A stretch of 64,000 nucleotides of DNA from Streptomyces platensis (GTDB taxonomy: Bacteria; Actinomycetota; Actinomycetes; Streptomycetales; Streptomycetaceae): the NCBI RefSeq assembly GCF_008704855.1, contig NZ_CP023691.1, positions 992,001 through 1,056,000 of the forward strand, read 5' to 3'. The notes below the pieces were generated by a model. The model made no database searches, was not told the origin of the DNA, and saw nothing but the letters and a program-made list of their open reading frames with translations. Within the stretch, counting starts at the first letter, position 1, and each line of letters begins with the position of its first letter. Positions 6,983 to 15,862 of this stretch are shown here, piece after piece. Position numbers and translations under genes: made by a program.

Positions 6983-9900
6983 TCAGTGCCTGGCGGCCAG
7001 TGCGTGGATCGTCCCGTCGTCGGTCAGGGCGATGACCCAGTCGCCGCTGATGGACAGTGCCGAGGCCACACCGCCGCCGAGGTTGTACTCGGTCAGCTGC
7101 TTGCCGGTGGCGCGGTCCAGGACGAGCAGGCGGCCGTCCCATGTGCCCGCGTACAGACGGTCCTTGGTCACCACGGCGTGCATCGTCGGGGAGCCCTTCC
7201 CCGCGCTGGTGCACCCCATGGCCACCCGCCACTTGTCGTCCAGGGGGCTCTCCCCTGGCAGATGTCCGGCGGGGGTCTCCCACAGCGGCTTGCCCGGCTC
7301 GGCCGCGCTGGTGTCGTAGGCGCGGATGACACCGTCACGGCCGGCGATATACGCGCGGTCGCCCCAGATGGCGGGACTGGTCAGCGGAGCCTGCCCGGGT
7401 TCGCAGGTGCTGCTGCCGCCCACCGGGGACTGCCACTGGACCGCACCGGTCTTGAGGTCGTGACCGCGCGCGCCGCTCTGGGTCATGGTGACCAGCTTCG
7501 GGTCACCCTGGGCCGGATCGGTGAGCGCGGGCGAGGAGTGGCTGTCGATGCCGCCCTGGGTGTCCTTGGCCCATAGCTGGGCGCAGTTGGCCAGGTCCAT
7601 GGCGACCAGTGTGTTGCTGGAGTCCGTGTGCAGGTAGGCGGTGTTGGAGCCGGGCCGGCGCACGGCCGTGCTGTGGAACTGGCCCCAGTTGGTCGCTCCG
7701 TTGAAGCCGCCCAGCAGGTCACCGCTCTTGGCATCGCGGCACTGGATCTTGTTCCAGTCCTGGTATACGGCGACGGTACGGTCCTCGCCCTGGATGTCGA
7801 AGACGCTGACCGGACCGCCGGCCCGGCCGTAGCGGCGCACGGTGTCGCCGTGCCGCTCCTCGTTCTCGATCGTCTGCCAGACGACATGGCCGTCCCCGGC
7901 GTCGAGAGCGTAGATCCGGCCGACGGCGGTGGTCAGATAGACCTTCCCGTTGTGGAGGGTGGGTGCCGATTCGGCGTCGCCGTCCAGGTAGGTGCGCCAG
8001 ATCTCGCGGCCGGAGGCGAGGTCGTAGGCGAGCATCGTGCTGTACGGGGAGTCGAACGCCCGGGAGGAGACGATCACCTTGCCGTTGGCGATCACCGAAC
8101 CGTTGAGATTGAACTGCTCACCGGTGCTCGCGGCCCAGCGCAGATCGAGAGCGGTGCCCGGGTTGTCCGCACTCGCGCCGCGCCCCGCTTCGTCGCGGCC
8201 CTGACGGGTCCAGTCCTGACCGCTCTCCGGCTTCGCCAGCTCCTTGTCGGGGACCACCTTGAAGGGGTTCTTGAGGGTGGGCCATGCCTTGCCCTTGGTG
8301 TCGACGGCGGTCATCTGCGCCGTGTACGTTCCCGGCCGCAGTCCGCCTATCCGGTCGCTGACCCGGGTCCAGGAGATCCGGGCGTCGGGACAGGGCTCGG
8401 GTTTGCCGCCGGGCGGCGTGTAGCAGTTCTCCTTCCCCGTCCGGTCGTTACCGGCGCCGAACTTCAGGTCGCTCTCGCGCCGTACCGTACGGCCGTGACT
8501 GTCCCGGATGGTGAGGGTCGCGGTGGCCGGTGTGCGGCCGTCGTCCTCGGCGTACAGCTCGATGGGGAGGGCGGCGCCGGTTCTGTGGACACTGCCTGGC
8601 GCGGGGCTGACCAGGGCCGCATCGTCATCGATGTCGAACTGCCGGTGCGTACCTCGCACATAGCCGGTGTCTTCATTGCGGCGGGTGTGCGGGTTGTCGG
8701 TGATGTCCTTGAAGCTCAGGATCTTGTAGTCCGGGTGGGAGCCGTCGATGCCGTAGGTGCCCTGGTTGTTGATCTCGACGGAACGGTCGAAGACGCCACG
8801 GCGGTACTCGGCCTGCTGGTTGTGGCCGGCCGCGAACATCCGCACGTCATACTTCGCGAGTTCATCGATGGTCGGCTGCATACCGGCGCCCGGTCCCCAC
8901 CGGGTGAACAGTGACCGGTGAGCGAAGAGGAGCACCTGCTTGCCGGCCGCGTGGCGCCTGAGGTCCTCTCGGAGCCACTCCAGCTGCGGCTTGAGGCCGC
9001 TCGCGTCGTAGTTGTCCTCGAGGACGACGATGTGCCGGCCGTTGCGGTCGAAGCTGTACCACTCGGGACCCATATTCCGGCGGTAGTACTCCATGCTGCC
9101 GCCGTATCCCTGGGAAGTGGCGGTACCGCCGACGTCGTGGTTGCCGACCGTCGGGTAGAAGGGCATCCCGAGTTTTCCGTCGGTCAGGCCCTTGCGCAGG
9201 ATGTCGTAACCGGTCTGACGGCGCGGCTCCTGGGCGTAGTCGGTGACGGTCAGATCGCCGGTCGCGATGGCCATCGTCGCGCCGTCGACCTCGGACATCG
9301 CCTCGACCTGGCCGGTCCACTGCGGCAGCGTTCTGCGCGCCGCCTCGTCCGAGGTGTTGGACACCTCGACGTCGGAGTCCATCACCCACTTCTCGGTGGG
9401 ATCGGCGGCATTCTTGTCCGGCACCAGGGCGAAGTCGATGCCGTTGTGCGGACCGTCGCCGTCAGGCACCTTGTGGAAGAACTGCGGGACGTAGTCCTTG
9501 CGCAGGGCGGGGGTATAGCCGTTGGGGGAAACCACGCTGACGAGATCGGTCTCCCGGCGGCTCGGGTCCATCCGCAGGGTGTACGACCCGTCCGCGCCGG
9601 TCGTCGTCCAGACGGCACCGTCGGTGACATCGACGCCGGACATGGGCGCCTCGCCCCCGTCCCGTACGCCATTGCGGTTGACGTCCTTGAAGACCGTGCC
9701 CTGGACGGACACCGGGTCACCGTTCGCCGCCGCCGCGGGCGTCTCGTCCGCGGCAAATGACGTCCCGGCGGTGACGGACGGCACCAGACCCGCCACCACA
9801 GCGGCACCGGCCGCGATCAGCTGCTTACGGCGCCGAGCGGTGCGACGCACCGACTGCCACGGGTGCGGGTGTGCGGACCGGTGCTGCCGCTGCGGTGAAC

Positions 9901-10453
9901 GGCGCCGGAGTGCCCAGCGGATGGCCTGGAGCGCCATGAGGACAAGGGCCGCGCCGAGCACCACGGTGCGCCACGGGAAGGCACTGCTCGCGGGGCCCTC
10001 ATGGGCGCCCCATGCATCGACGACCGGGGCCGCCATGGTCGCATTGACCGTGTTGCCGTCGAACTCGACGACGGCCTGGGTCAGTCCGCCCTTCTTCAGC
10101 ATCGCGGTCAGGTCGAGTTCGTCGACATGGCAGCTCCACGCCAGCTCGACCACCACACCCCCGGGGACTCCGCCGCTGTCGCCGGCGACACCGGAGCCGC
10201 CGGCCGGACAGGAGGCGGTCAGCAGACGCGACGCCCAAGCGCCCGCCTTATCGGGCGAGACCACGTCACGGTGGACGATCAGCCTGCCGCTGGTGACGTT
10301 CTTCTTGGTGGAGACGACGAGTTCGGCATGGTGCGGCAACACATGCGCCGACGCGGGCTGCGCACCAAAACCCAGGACGAAGAACAGCAGCACAAGAGCG
10401 GCTCTGGCTGCTGCGCGAATTGGTTTCATGCGCTGGAACGCTGTCGGCGTCAC
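6983..10453 (-). CDS. secreted calcineurin-like phosphoesterase fused to a PQQ-type beta-propeller
   Basis: A 1156-residue exported protein. Order: signal peptide (about 10-36), a small extracytoplasmic domain, a membrane span (about 163-182), then a second Tat-like signal [20 protein letters not shown] (201-220). Next come a metallophosphoesterase N-domain ([19 protein letters not shown], 252-270), the phosphoesterase core (TGDLT 398-402, GNHD 437-440, AHRSLF 511-516, AGHNQQ 542-547), its C-domain (about 620-740) and PQQ-like propeller blades to the end. GNHD and His512 are present. The usual first D-x-H reads DSDVEV and the final GHxH reads GHNQ, so two metal ligands look lost. The GTG at 9850 just before the Tat-like signal could start a separate shorter protein, although no clear ribosome binding site precedes it. 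Confidence 0.82.
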   Translation of the reverse strand: MTPTAFQRMKPIRAAARAALVLLFFVLGFGAQPASAHVLPHHAELVVSTKKNVTSGRLIVHRDVVSPDKAGAWASRLLTASCPAGGSGVAGDSGGVPGGVVVELAWSCHVDELDLTAMLKKGGLTQAVVEFDGNTVNATMAAPVVDAWGAHEGPASSAFPWRTVVLGAALVLMALQAIRWALRRRSPQRQHRSAHPHPWQSVRRTARRRKQLIAAGAAVVAGLVPSVTAGTSFAADETPAAAANGDPVSVQGTVFKDVNRNGVRDGGEAPMSGVDVTDGAVWTTTGADGSYTLRMDPSRRETDLVSVVSPNGYTPALRKDYVPQFFHKVPDGDGPHNGIDFALVPDKNAADPTEKWVMDSDVEVSNTSDEAARRTLPQWTGQVEAMSEVDGATMAIATGDLTVTDYAQEPRRQTGYDILRKGLTDGKLGMPFYPTVGNHDVGGTATSQGYGGSMEYYRRNMGPEWYSFDRNGRHIVVLEDNYDASGLKPQLEWLREDLRRHAAGKQVLLFAHRSLFTRWGPGAGMQPTIDELAKYDVRMFAAGHNQQAEYRRGVFDRSVEINNQGTYGIDGSHPDYKILSFKDITDNPHTRRNEDTGYVRGTHRQFDIDDDAALVSPAPGSVHRTGAALPIELYAEDDGRTPATATLTIRDSHGRTVRRESDLKFGAGNDRTGKENCYTPPGGKPEPCPDARISWTRVSDRIGGLRPGTYTAQMTAVDTKGKAWPTLKNPFKVVPDKELAKPESGQDWTRQGRDEAGRGASADNPGTALDLRWAASTGEQFNLNGSVIANGKVIVSSRAFDSPYSTMLAYDLASGREIWRTYLDGDAESAPTLHNGKVYLTTAVGRIYALDAGDGHVVWQTIENEERHGDTVRRYGRAGGPVSVFDIQGEDRTVAVYQDWNKIQCRDAKSGDLLGGFNGATNWGQFHSTAVRRPGSNTAYLHTDSSNTLVAMDLANCAQLWAKDTQGGIDSHSSPALTDPAQGDPKLVTMTQSGARGHDLKTGAVQWQSPVGGSSTCEPGQAPLTSPAIWGDRAYIAGRDGVIRAYDTSAAEPGKPLWETPAGHLPGESPLDDKWRVAMGCTSAGKGSPTMHAVVTKDRLYAGTWDGRLLVLDRATGKQLTEYNLGGGVASALSISGDWVIALTDDGTIHALAARH

Positions 10454-10605
10454 AAGGCCGACAGTGAAACGATCAGTGAAGGTTTCACCTCACTACACCT
10501 AACAGGCTCTTCACCGGCACACACAGGGCAAGCAGCGCAAACGGCCTCGATGCCGAGCATTACCGGGCGGACGCCTCCCCTCCAAGACGCCGGGGCGTCT
10601 CCCTC

Positions 10606-10647
10606 CGGAGGCGCCGGGGAGCCCCTAACGGAGGCGCCGGGGAGCCC
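10606..10647. repeat. 19-bp direct repeat among small hairpins
   Basis: The 19-mer CGGAGGCGCCGGGGAGCCC occurs at 10606-10624 and 10629-10647. It is flanked by two short palindromes, AGACGCC/GGCGTCT (10585-10600) and GATGCC/GGCATC (10654-10667). The group lies just past the end of the startless small frame and could act as a terminator or protein-binding array. Confidence 0.6.
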
Positions 10648-10663
10648 TCCGGAGATGCCGAGG

Positions 10664-10830
10664 CATCAGCCCTTGCCGATGACCAGCAGGACGAATGCCG
10701 TGACGATGACGCCGACGCGCACGAAGACAGCGCCGCCCTTCTCCCGGGCCTCGCGCCGGAGCCGCCCCGCGTCGCCATCGTCGTCGCCGATTGGCTGGGT
10801 GCCCGTCTCACGCTCGCGCCGACGTCGCTG
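10664..10830 (-). pseudogene. small membrane-protein remnant without a start codon
   Basis: A minus-strand frame reads RRERETGTQPIGDDDGDAG, then RLRREAREKGGAVFVRVGVI and VTAFVLLVIGKG, ending in TGA at 10664-10666. An in-frame TAG lies just upstream and no ATG, GTG or TTG precedes the sense stretch. The basic amphipathic part followed by one membrane helix looks like a genuine protein tail. It could be a decayed gene or a small protein using an unusual start. Family unknown. Confidence 0.35.
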
Positions 10831-10975
10831 CTATCGGGGCGGCCGGAAAGCGAATCCGTAACCGCGGCCTTGATGTGACTGATGGTGGGCGGCGGCGAGC
10901 CTCTTTGGGGATTTCGGAGGTATCGATACCGTCAGCCGGCGAGGGGGCGACCACGTGCGATGAGGAGTTCGGACC

Positions 10976-12709
10976 GTGACAGCCGTTCAGCAGACGGAAT
11001 CGCTGCAACCAGTCAAGCGGCGACGGCATGCCGGACGGGTGGTGGTGGATTGGCTGACGACTACCGACCACAAGACCATCGGCACGCTTTATCTGAGCAC
11101 ATCGTTCGGGTTCTTCATGGTAGGCGGAATTCTGGCGCTCGCCATTCGGGCGGAGCTTGCCCGTCCGGGGGTGCAGATCCTCTCGCACGAGCAGTTCAAT
11201 CAGGCGTTCACGATGCACGGCACCATCATGCTGCTGATCTTCGCGACGCCCTTGTTCGCCGGTTTCGCGAACTGGATCATGCCGTTGCAGATCGGCGCAC
11301 CCGATGTGGCATTCCCGCGGCTCAACATGTTCGCCTACTGGCTCTATCTCTTCGGCTCCCTGATCGCCCTCTCCGCCTTCATCACACCGGACGGGGCCGC
11401 CGACTTTGGCTGGACCGCCTACACCCCGCTGTCGGGTCCCCTCCGTACCCCCGGCATCGGCGGCGACCTGTGGGTGATGGGCCTGGCCTTTTCCGGCTTC
11501 GGAACCATCCTGGGGTCGGTCAACTTCATCACGACGATCATCTGTATGCGGGCGCCCGGCATGACGATGTTCCGGATGCCGATCTTCACCTGGAACATCC
11601 TGCTGACGGCCGTGCTCGTACTGCTCGCCTTTCCCGTGCTGGCGGCCGCGCTGCTGGTACTGGAGGCGGACCGGAAATTCGGTGCGCATGTCTTCGATCC
11701 TGCGTACGGGGGCTCGTTGTTGTGGCAGCACCTCTTCTGGTTCTTCGGCCACCCCGAGGTGTACATCATCGCGCTGCCCTTCTTCGGCATCGTCACGGAA
11801 ATCTTCCCCGTCTTCAGCCGTAAGCCCATCTTCGGCTACATCGGACTCATCGCGGCGACGATCTCCATCGCGGGGCTCTCGGCAACGGTCTGGGCGCACC
11901 ATATGTTCGTGACCGGCGCGGTGCTTCTGCCGTTCTTCTCCTTCATGTCCTTCCTCATCGCGGTCCCCACGGGCGTGAAGTTCTTCAACTGGGTCGGCAC
12001 GATGTGGCACGGTTCACTGTCCTTCGAAACCCCCATGCTCTGGTCGATCGGGTTCCTGGTGACCTTCCTCTTCGGCGGCCTGACCGGCGTTCTGCTGGCC
12101 TCGCCCCCGATGGATTTCCATGTCTCCGACTCGTACTTCGTCGTCGCCCATTTCCACTACACCGTCTTCGGCACCGTGGTCTTCGCGATGTTCGCCGGCT
12201 TCTACTTCTGGTGGCCCAAGTTCACCGGCAGAATGCTCGACGAGCGTCTCGGCAAAATCCACTTCTGGACCCTGTTCATCGGATTCCATCTCACCTTCCT
12301 CATCCAGCACTGGCTCGGAGTCGAAGGCATGCCCCGCCGCTACGCGGACTATTTGGCATCCGATGGCTTCACTACGCTGAACACTGTCTCCAGCATCGGC
12401 TCGTTCCTGCTGGGCCTCTCGGTGCTGCCGTTCCTCTACAACGTCTGGAGAACGGCCAAGTACGCCCCGAAGGAAGCCGTCAACGACCCGTGGGGCTTTG
12501 GACGTTCTCTGGAGTGGACCACCTCGTGCCCGCCACCGCGGCACAACTTCACGACGCTGCCTCGTATCCGCTCCGAGTCGCCCGCCTTCGACCTGCATCA
12601 CCCCGACGTCGCCGCACTGGAACTCGCCAGGAAGAGAGCGCGGCGCGATGCGGTCGAACCCGAAGAGCCAGGCCGCACCGACCGCCCTTCGGGGGACCAG
12701 CCGGGCTGA
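10976..12709 (+). CDS. ctaD: cytochrome c oxidase subunit I
   Basis: A 577-residue heme-copper oxidase catalytic subunit, twelve membrane spans, which reduces O2 at the heme a3-CuB centre and pumps protons. The low-spin heme His lies in the segment [19 protein letters not shown]. The CuB and cross-link region is [21 protein letters not shown] supplies the further CuB histidines, and [17 protein letters not shown] holds the heme a3 and low-spin ligands. The GTG start follows TGAGGAG by about 8 bases, and the first residues match actinobacterial CtaD. No ctaC, ctaE, ctaF or qcr gene is nearby, so this is a lone, probably second copy, with only a small membrane-anchored gene after it. Residues 540-577 form a charged tail. 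Confidence 0.96.
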   Translation: MTAVQQTESLQPVKRRRHAGRVVVDWLTTTDHKTIGTLYLSTSFGFFMVGGILALAIRAELARPGVQILSHEQFNQAFTMHGTIMLLIFATPLFAGFANWIMPLQIGAPDVAFPRLNMFAYWLYLFGSLIALSAFITPDGAADFGWTAYTPLSGPLRTPGIGGDLWVMGLAFSGFGTILGSVNFITTIICMRAPGMTMFRMPIFTWNILLTAVLVLLAFPVLAAALLVLEADRKFGAHVFDPAYGGSLLWQHLFWFFGHPEVYIIALPFFGIVTEIFPVFSRKPIFGYIGLIAATISIAGLSATVWAHHMFVTGAVLLPFFSFMSFLIAVPTGVKFFNWVGTMWHGSLSFETPMLWSIGFLVTFLFGGLTGVLLASPPMDFHVSDSYFVVAHFHYTVFGTVVFAMFAGFYFWWPKFTGRMLDERLGKIHFWTLFIGFHLTFLIQHWLGVEGMPRRYADYLASDGFTTLNTVSSIGSFLLGLSVLPFLYNVWRTAKYAPKEAVNDPWGFGRSLEWTTSCPPPRHNFTTLPRIRSESPAFDLHHPDVAALELARKRARRDAVEPEEPGRTDRPSGDQPG

Positions 12710-12721
12710 GTGGGTGGAACC

Positions 12722-13147
12722 ATGACCGACAGCCGAACGCCGAGCAGGCGATGGCCGGCCCGCCGAAGGCCGGGCAGTCGAACGCCGAGCAGCGGAATGC
12801 CGAGAAGCGGAATGCCGGACAGCCGCACCGTCCAGGCGGGTATCGCCAGAATGGAGGGATATCTGCTGTGGCAGGCGGAAATCGCCTGTGCCCGCGCGGA
12901 CGCCGAAGCCGCCGTCGACGCCCTCGACTGGCCGACGGCCGCCCAACGCGAAGAGCTGGTGGACCTCTTGGCCCGCAGGCAGCTCGACGTCTCGCAGATG
13001 GCCATCACCCGTATCGCCGCCCGCGCCCACCAGCTCCGCGGGGAGTACCAGCACCGGTATAACGTCCTCAAACGCCGTGCCCTGGCAACGGTGTTGGCCC
13101 TTATGACGGTCCTGGTGCTGCTGAACGCGTTGCTGTTGGCCTCCTGA
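12722..13147 (+). CDS. small tail-anchored protein after ctaD, unknown function
   Basis: A 141-residue protein I do not recognise. Residues 1-40 are low-complexity Ser/Pro/Arg/Met repeats (TPSSGMPRSGMPDSRT). Residues about 45-110 form charged helices (YLLWQAEIACARADAEAAVD, then REELVDLLARRQLDVSQMAI). The C-terminus is one membrane helix (ATVLALMTVLVLLNALLLAS). The ATG at 12722, 12 bases past the ctaD stop, is preferred over the GTG at 12710 because GGTGG precedes it. It is probably co-transcribed with ctaD, so a role tied to that oxidase is possible but unproved. Confidence 0.6.
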   Translation: MTDSRTPSRRWPARRRPGSRTPSSGMPRSGMPDSRTVQAGIARMEGYLLWQAEIACARADAEAAVDALDWPTAAQREELVDLLARRQLDVSQMAITRIAARAHQLRGEYQHRYNVLKRRALATVLALMTVLVLLNALLLAS

Positions 13148-13197
13148 GTAGCGCATTGCCGAGGTCTGAGCCGTGACGGGCCGTGACGGGTATCCGG

Positions 13198-14136
13198 TTA
13201 CGCCTGGTGTGCCCAACTGTCGGGCCGGGAGCCGTCGATGTCGGTGAAGCCGTATTCACGGGCGAGCTCGGCGGAGGTGAGTGAGTGCTGGTTCCAGCGG
13301 GCCCGGGCAGGGTCTGCGGCCAGCGCCGCGATGGCGCGGCCGAGGTAGCGGGGTGACTCGGAGTGCGCGAATCCGGCGGGGGCGGCGGGGTACCCCTCGA
13401 CCGTGCCGTGGAGGGCGTCCCGCCAGTTGGCCTCGGTGACCCCGAAATTGTCGAGCATCATTTCCGAGCGCAGCCATCCTGGGGTGAGGGCCACTGCGGT
13501 CGCGCCGTGGGGTTCGAGTTCGTGGCCCTGGGAGTAGGCCAGGCGGTTCACGGCGGTCTTCGCCAAGTCGTAGTACACCGAGATCCGGTAGTGGTCCGCG
13601 TTGAAGGCCGTGGTGCCGTCGGTGACCTCGATGAGCAGACCGCCGGGTCGGTTGATCAACAGGGGCAGGAGATGGTGCGAGGTGACCAGGTGGGTCTCGA
13701 CCGCCAGACGCAGGATGCGCAGGCCCTTGTCCAGATCGTGTTGCCAGACCGGCGTGTTCCACTCCGGTGGCGGGCCCTTGAGGATCTCACCGCCCCAGAT
13801 GTCGTTCACCAGCACATCGAGGTGACCGTGTTCGTCGCGGACGCGCTCCGCCAGGCGTGCGACCTGCGCGGAATCCAGGTGATCCACCTGGACCGCGATC
13901 CCCACCCCGCCCAGGCCGTTCACCAGCCCGGCCGTCTGCTCGATGGTTTCGGTGCGGGCGTAATCCGACTGGATTGCGGCGGTGCCCGTACTGCTGCTGC
14001 GGCCCGTGCAGATCACGGTGGCGCCGGCTTCCCCCAGTGCGGCAGCGATGCCGCGGCCGGCTCCCCGCGTCGCTCCGGCGACCAGCGCGACACGGCCACG
14101 CAGGGCGTCGCGCTGAGGGGACCACATCACCGTCAC
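13198..14136 (-). CDS. short-chain dehydrogenase/reductase
   Basis: A 312-residue NAD(P)-dependent oxidoreductase. The cofactor loop is VALVAGATRGAGRGIAAALG (a TGxxxGxG variant). The adenine-ring region is DVLVNDIWGGE, where many members have NNAG. The catalytic Tyr-x-x-x-Lys is YYDLAKTAV, later followed by ALTPGWLRSEMM. A C-terminal extension after about 260 is longer than in classical members. The GTG at 14136 sits 5 bases after GAGGAGGT. It converges with the small tail-anchored gene. Substrate unknown. Confidence 0.9.
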   Translation of the reverse strand: MTVMWSPQRDALRGRVALVAGATRGAGRGIAAALGEAGATVICTGRSSSTGTAAIQSDYARTETIEQTAGLVNGLGGVGIAVQVDHLDSAQVARLAERVRDEHGHLDVLVNDIWGGEILKGPPPEWNTPVWQHDLDKGLRILRLAVETHLVTSHHLLPLLINRPGGLLIEVTDGTTAFNADHYRISVYYDLAKTAVNRLAYSQGHELEPHGATAVALTPGWLRSEMMLDNFGVTEANWRDALHGTVEGYPAAPAGFAHSESPRYLGRAIAALAADPARARWNQHSLTSAELAREYGFTDIDGSRPDSWAHQA

Positions 14137-14319
14137 CAGCTACCTCCTCGGTCACGGCCAGGGCATTCACACGGGCACGGCCGGGCCAGGATCACGGCCA
14201 CCAGTCGTAGCCATAGTCACAGTCGTAGCCATAGCCATAGCCACCGTACGACAGCATCGCTCGGGGCGGTGAGTACGACCCCGACGCGGTGCTGAAGGTG
14301 TCGCCGCGGTGCGGTTCCC

Positions 14320-14435
14320 CGCCTAGCGGCCCCGAAGTAGGGGCCGTGGGGTTGGATGCGGCGGAGGTGGTGCACGTAGTCCGCGGCCTGCTCCGAGAGG
14401 GTGTGGGCCAGTCCGGCCCGTAGCGGTCTCGGGAG
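14320..14435 (-). pseudogene. fragment of an NRPS thioesterase domain
   Basis: The minus-strand frame reads PLRAGLAHTLSEQAADYVHH followed by LRRIQPHGPYFGA. This matches the stretch before the nucleophile elbow of NRPS type I thioesterases, whose core runs 'ala..Yv..ir.iQP.GPY.l.GwS.GG'. The homology stops at GPY and the GxSxG elbow is absent, so the gene is broken here. A stop follows in the neighbouring frame. Confidence 0.45.
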
Positions 14436-14760
14436 CGGCACCGCCGGTGACGTAGCCGACGAGCCGCCCGTCCCGCCTGTCCACGGCAGGAGCCTCGGCA
14501 CGACGGCCCCGACGGACCCCGGCACCCACCCGGCCCTCACCCCGCCGGACAGTGCGGTGCTGCGCGCCGGCCCCCTGTCCTGGCTCTTCCCGCGCCGCAG
14601 CGCCCTCGTCGCCGCGTTCCTCGTACCGCTGCTGCTGTGCCTCATCGCCCTTGCGGTCGCGGCGAGTTCGACCGGTATGCCGCTTTCGCAGACCCTCGCC
14701 GGGCTGCTCGGTACCGGCGATCCCGGGACGGTCATGATCGTGCGGGACTTCCGGCTCAGC
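14401..14760 (+). pseudogene. truncated FecCD-type iron-siderophore ABC permease
   Basis: A plus-strand frame reads RSALVAAFLVPLLLCLIALA as a first membrane helix, then TGMPLSQTLAGLLGTGDPGT and VMIVRDFRL. This is the N-terminal pattern of FecCD/BtuC permeases (first span, a 'l..llG.gd...v..lRLPR' motif). Homology ends at RDFRLSRR, after which the frame runs on as meaningless sequence to 14943. The other roughly 270 residues of the permease are missing. With the NRPS-thioesterase scrap it looks like a remnant of a siderophore gene cluster. Confidence 0.5.
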
Positions 14761-14897
14761 CGGCGCAACTGCCCTGCGAACTCGTCTGTTTCCGTCCCCA
14801 CCCAGATCCTCTGCTCGTTCCACCCTTCCGGAACGGCCGCGCAGGGGTCTTCGTTTTCCCAGGTCAGCACCTGTTTCAGCGTCCGGATCTCGCTCAT
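14735..14897 (-). pseudogene. unassigned gene fragment beside the permease break
   Basis: A minus-strand frame from the ATG at 14897 reads MSEIRTLKQVLTWENEDPCA, then EGWNEQRIWVGTETDEFAGQ, and ends near LRRLSRKSRTIM, exactly where the permease fragment ends on the other strand. The composition looks like real protein, but I do not recognise a family. The join suggests a deletion that brought two truncated genes head to head. Low confidence. Confidence 0.25.
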
Positions 14898-15357
14898 TGT
14901 CCCGGATTGCCCAGCCCACGAGCGCGCGCCACGCACGCTGTGAGCAGCACCACTGAGCGACGCAGCGTCACGCCAAACCCTCGGCACAGCAACGGTGTTG
15001 GCGCCGCAAACCCCCCAACCCCGCAGTCCCTTGCATTCGCGCCGAGTTCCGGCCGTGCGGGGGCTCATGGTTTCGATCGCGCGAACGGAGGATCTGCGGC
15101 GAAGGGTGGCCGAGATCGCGGAACATCCGGTTCCGCGGCGAGCCTCGCCGGGGCATGAAGACGATCGGCGCCGTTGAATCCTGCACCGCTGTCCAGGTGT
15201 TGTCTCGTTCCTTGCCTCACTCACCAGGACAACTTGATGATCCGTTCGTCCCTGCCAGCATGTGGCGGCACGGACCGATCATCGGCCCGCCGGCTCGAAG
15301 AACCTCCTCGGCGGGCCCGCCCCGGAGGAGGAGCCGAGACGAACAGAGGAGTGGAAC

Positions 15358-15822
15358 ATGTCGCGTCCCACCCGACGCCAGGTGCTGTACGGCAGCGCCG
15401 CGGCCGTGACCGGTGCGGTGCTGGCCGCACCGGCCGCCTTCGCCGACACCGCCGCCGCCCGCCCCGCCGCGGGCCACGGAGACTCAGCCGGTCACGGGCA
15501 CCCGGCCGGTCACGGGCCGTCCGGCGGGCACCAGATGGCGGAGCCGTTCGACGAGGTGTACCAGGGCCGCCACATCGAGGGCTGGCCGACCGACGACGGA
15601 GGCCACGGGGGTCACCACGCCGGCCGGGCCGCCGGTCCCCACGAGGGGATGGACTTCGTCGTCCGTATCGACAACGACGACCTCCATGTGATGCGGAATG
15701 CCGACGGCACCTGGATAAGCCTGGTGAACCACTACGAGACCTTCACCACGCCACGCGCGTTGGCGCGCGCCGCCGTCCGCGAACTCCAGGGCGCCGACCT
15801 GGTCCCCGTCGTCACCGGCTGA
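15358..15822 (+). CDS. melC1: tyrosinase copper chaperone MelC1, histidine-rich
   Basis: A 154-residue secretion and copper-transfer partner of tyrosinase. It carries the Tat signal for the pair ([20 protein letters not shown]), since tyrosinase itself has none. The conserved MelC1 core is [16 protein letters not shown], then [20 protein letters not shown] and the C-terminal [14 protein letters not shown]. Between signal and core lies a run of GHG-type repeats ([20 protein letters not shown]), and a second His cluster (GGHGGHHAG) follows. Such histidines fit copper binding, but this arm looks unusually long and regular. ATG at 15358 with AGAGGAG 6 bases upstream. Translated with melC2, 40 bp apart. 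Confidence 0.95.
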   Translation: MSRPTRRQVLYGSAAAVTGAVLAAPAAFADTAAARPAAGHGDSAGHGHPAGHGPSGGHQMAEPFDEVYQGRHIEGWPTDDGGHGGHHAGRAAGPHEGMDFVVRIDNDDLHVMRNADGTWISLVNHYETFTTPRALARAAVRELQGADLVPVVTG

Positions 15823-15862
15823 GACCCGACCCTGCCCGTCCCCCCACCGAGGAGTCCTCGAC

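Larger units (their letters stand above)
10454..10975. other. 522-bp gap: promoter region, short repeats, startless small ORF
   Basis: The left edge holds the promoter area of the phosphoesterase gene, with GTGAAA...TTTCAC arms at about 10464-10488 and Pho-box-like GTTTCACCTCA/CTACACCTAAC units at 10482-10503. The middle (10583-10664) is a set of short GC-rich hairpins and a repeated 19-mer. To the right, a minus-strand frame (about 10664-10830) encodes the tail of a small membrane protein without a start codon. The right end carries the ribosome binding site of the cytochrome oxidase gene. Confidence 0.6.
14137..15357. other. 1.2-kb gene-poor stretch with decayed fragments
   Basis: No intact gene is visible between the SDR and melC1. 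It holds a simple repeat of GTAGCCATA units (about 14205-14243), a minus-strand NRPS-thioesterase-like fragment (about 14320-14435), a plus-strand FecCD permease N-terminus (about 14401-14760) and a short minus-strand fragment (about 14735-14897). The rest (14945-15340) shows nothing I can assign beyond the melC promoter area. The content suggests a deleted siderophore locus. Confidence 0.55.

Noticed and set aside
10808..12010. A 400-residue minus-strand frame opposite ctaD
   Set aside because: Low-complexity antisense product; ctaD is unmistakable.
14137..15357. An insertion sequence causing the decayed region
   Set aside because: No transposase motif, terminal inverted repeats or target duplication could be found.
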